Assembly: GCA_031258265.1 (NCBI GenBank)
Contig: JAIRNB010000165.1
Location: forward strand, 1 to 6,625
Length of the DNA: 6,625 nt
Direction: 5' to 3'
DNA from: Treponema sp.
Lineage (GTDB): Bacteria > Spirochaetota > Spirochaetia > Treponematales > Breznakiellaceae
Position numbers and translations under genes: made by a program. Each line of letters starts with the position of its first letter. Position 1 is the first letter of the stretch. Below are positions 5,129 to 6,625 of the stretch, piece by piece. The notes beneath the pieces are model-generated. The model saw only the letters and a program-made list of their open reading frames with translations, made no database searches and was not told where the DNA came from.

Positions 5129-6159
5129 TGGCAGATCCGCTGGTTAAGCTGGAAAAATTAAAAAAGAACTTCCCCCTGGGAAGGTCTTTTTTTGGCCGGA
5201 CCGGGTACAATGTCCGGGCGGTAGACGATTTTTCCCTGGAAATTTTTCCCGGTGAAAGTTTTGGCCTGGTGGGGGAATCGGGAAGCGGCAAATCCACTAT
5301 CGGCCGCTGTATTTTGAATCTGCTCAGCCCCAGCGCCGGCCGGATAGAATTTGCGGGAAAGACTATTTTTGACAGCGAAAAGGGAATCCACCTTTCCTAC
5401 AAGGAAATGCTCCCCCTCCGCCGGGATATGCAGGTTATCTTCCAGGACCCCACCGCCAGTCTGGACCCCCGGATGAACATTGGGAATATCGTCATGGAGG
5501 GCCTCAAAAAGCACCGCATTGTGGAGCGGGGGGAAGTTGAAAAGACCGCGGGAGATTATTTGGAACTCTGCGGCATAAGCCGGGATCTTTCCCGGCGGCG
5601 GCCGGGGGAATTCTCCGGGGGCCAAAAGCAGCGGATCGGCATCGCCCGGGCTCTGGCCCTGCGCCCTCGCTTCATCGTAGCCGATGAACCCCTTTCCGCC
5701 CTGGATGTTTCGGTCCAGTCCCAGATTCTCAATCTTATGAGTTCCCTCAAAAAACAGTTCAATTTAACCTTTCTGTTTATCTCCCACGATCTGCGGACGG
5801 TAGAATATTTCTGCGACCGTATTGGGGTACTTTACCTGGGTTCCCTGGTGGAACTGGGCTCCACCGATGATATTATCAACAGCCCCCTGCACCCCTATAC
5901 CCAGGTTCTTTTTTCATCGGTGCCCCAGGATATGCCGGGGCCCAGGCCCGTGCGGACTCAGTTGAGAGGGGAAATACCCAGCGCCATCAACATCCCGCCG
6001 GGATGCAAGTTCCATACCCGCTGTCCCTACAGCAAAGATCTCTGCAGCCGGTCGATCCCCGTTTCCGAAAAGGCCGGGGAAGGCCATTTTGTAGCCTGCC
6101 ACCGCTGGCGGGAACTCCTGTGGGAGAAGGCCGGGGACAACGCGGCGGCGGATATTTAA
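5128..6159 (+). CDS. dppF: Peptide ABC transporter ATP-binding protein, DppF/OppF type
   Basis: Second cytoplasmic ATPase, 343 aa, partner of the DppD-like subunit. An N-terminal stretch VKLEKLKKNFPLGRSFFG (6-23), with a hydrophobic/basic insert before AVDDFSLEI, is typical of DppF/OppF. Motor motifs are complete: Walker A GESGSGKS (49-56), Q-loop Q106 in FQDPTASLDPR, signature FSGGQKQR (162-169), Walker B FIVADE (182-187), D-loop ALD (191-193) and switch histidine H220. The C-terminal domain has HPYT (255-258), PPGCKFHTRCP (290-300) and cysteines C293, C299, C306 and C324, a second four-cysteine set parallel to that in DppD. It is the last gene of the operon. Nothing suggests decay. Dpp versus Opp naming is by convention only. 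Confidence 0.95.
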   Translation: MADPLVKLEKLKKNFPLGRSFFGRTGYNVRAVDDFSLEIFPGESFGLVGESGSGKSTIGRCILNLLSPSAGRIEFAGKTIFDSEKGIHLSYKEMLPLRRDMQVIFQDPTASLDPRMNIGNIVMEGLKKHRIVERGEVEKTAGDYLELCGISRDLSRRRPGEFSGGQKQRIGIARALALRPRFIVADEPLSALDVSVQSQILNLMSSLKKQFNLTFLFISHDLRTVEYFCDRIGVLYLGSLVELGSTDDIINSPLHPYTQVLFSSVPQDMPGPRPVRTQLRGEIPSAINIPPGCKFHTRCPYSKDLCSRSIPVSEKAGEGHFVACHRWRELLWEKAGDNAAADI

Positions 6160-6305
6160 CCGACTCCATGGACAGACTCTATTTAGACAGCTCAAATTGC
6201 CGGTAAACTAATGTAAACTGGAGAGATATAAAGGGATTTTTACTTCGCCTAGCGGGAACTGCGGCGCGATGACAGCCGGCTATTTTGTTATTTTCTCCTG
6301 GTCTT
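6160..6305. other. Convergent intergenic gap; no clear gene or strong terminator
   Basis: 146 bases separate the stop of dppF from the stop of the minus-strand polymerase gene. No gene is supported. GTAAACT is repeated directly at 6203-6209 and 6213-6219, ten bases apart. A weak stem CGGC/GCCG (6262-6265 with 6275-6278), followed by the T-rich stretch TATTTTGTTATTTT (6281-6294), is the best plus-strand terminator candidate, but four base pairs is poor. TAGACA (6184-6189) and ACTAAT (6207-6212) at 17-base spacing could be a weak plus-strand promoter, but there is nothing downstream for it to serve. Confidence 0.5.
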
Positions 6306-6625
6306 TTAACCGAATTCCAGTTCCGGCTGAACGCCCGGCCCCCGGCCCCTGCCGGGAAAAAAGTCGTCAATGTTCCATCCCGCCGCATCGGCAATGGACT
6401 TAGCCACGGGCAGGGCCTGGGTTTGGGCATAGTGGCGGTAATCCAGGGCCTGGTGGGGCAAGGACAGGGGTTCGGCCCCGGCGCTGGTCCATACATACTC
6501 CACCGTCCCCCGCCGCCCGTTCCAGCCCAGGGCCCTGGCGGCCTTGTCCTGGGGCGGGGTGGAGGCGGTATAGCTTACCGGGGGCCGGGACAGGCGCTTC
6601 CGGTATACCAGTTCATCGTCAAGTT
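6306..6625 (-). CDS. polB: DNA polymerase II (family B), C-terminal fragment
   Basis: The last 105 codons of a minus-strand gene are visible; the frame stays open to the window edge and the rest lies outside. Reading inward, the fragment begins LDDELVYRKRL, then RPPVSYTASTPPQDKAARAL, RRGTVEYVWTSAGAEPL and ALDYRHYAQTQALPVAKSI. I recall E. coli DNA polymerase II with nearly the same order: LDDELVYRKRL, VPPHVRAAR, RGTIKYVWTTNGPEPL, SPLDYEHYLTRQLQPVAEGI. This is the thumb region that grips duplex DNA. Pol II is a high-fidelity repair and translesion polymerase with a 3'-5' exonuclease, neither seen here. The extreme C-terminus, VQPELEFG, contains Qxx-L-x-F, a likely sliding-clamp contact. The stop is at 6306-6308. 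The gene converges on the transporter operon and is probably unrelated in function. Confidence 0.92.
   Translation of the reverse strand, partial: LDDELVYRKRLSRPPVSYTASTPPQDKAARALGWNGRRGTVEYVWTSAGAEPLSLPHQALDYRHYAQTQALPVAKSIADAAGWNIDDFFPGRGRGPGVQPELEFG

Overview
The window is dominated by one five-gene, plus-strand operon for an ABC importer of the dipeptide/oligopeptide (Dpp/Opp) class. A repeat-rich intergenic stretch precedes it, and the 3' end of a minus-strand family B DNA polymerase (DNA polymerase II, polB) follows it. The DNA is GC-rich with strongly G/C-ending codons. A Sec signal peptide on the binding protein and an Escherichia coli-like PolB C-terminus suggest a diderm bacterium. 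The style of the repeats and of the binding protein leader reminds me of Treponema-like spirochaetes from insect guts, but this is an impression and nothing in the window proves it.

Layout. Positions 1-480 hold no convincing gene. They contain a ~157-bp repeat-like block (14-170) bounded by short inverted ends, then a run of five perfect small-loop hairpins (251-380) with unrelated stems but shared linkers and, in several, the same GGA loop. Short copies of one unit recur at 189-196, 239-253 and 378-397. A plausible sigma70-type promoter lies at 482-510, with its -35 box inside the 10-bp palindrome CTTGATCAAG. It is followed by a leader of about 145 nt that can fold into a closed multi-helix structure (531-634), then a strong ribosome binding site.

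The operon (662-6159) encodes, in order, the periplasmic solute-binding protein (family SBP_bac_5), two membrane permeases (DppB- and DppC-like) and two ATPases (DppD- and DppF-like). Gene junctions are very tight: 11 nt, ATGA overlap, ATGA overlap, TGATG overlap. Translation is therefore probably coupled and the five proteins should be made together. The binding protein captures substrate outside the inner membrane, the B/C pair forms the channel, and the D/F pair hydrolyses ATP. Both ATPases keep a full set of nucleotide-binding motifs and a four-cysteine C-terminal domain. Substrate specificity (dipeptide, oligopeptide, nickel chelate, other) cannot be read from the sequence.

After the operon, a 146-bp gap (6160-6305) separates it from a convergent gene whose last 105 codons are visible. 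They match the C-terminal thumb region of bacterial DNA polymerase II closely and end in a likely sliding-clamp-binding motif.

The transporter is ordinary. The parts worth a second look are the upstream hairpin mosaic, the structured leader with its palindromic promoter, and the polymerase tail.
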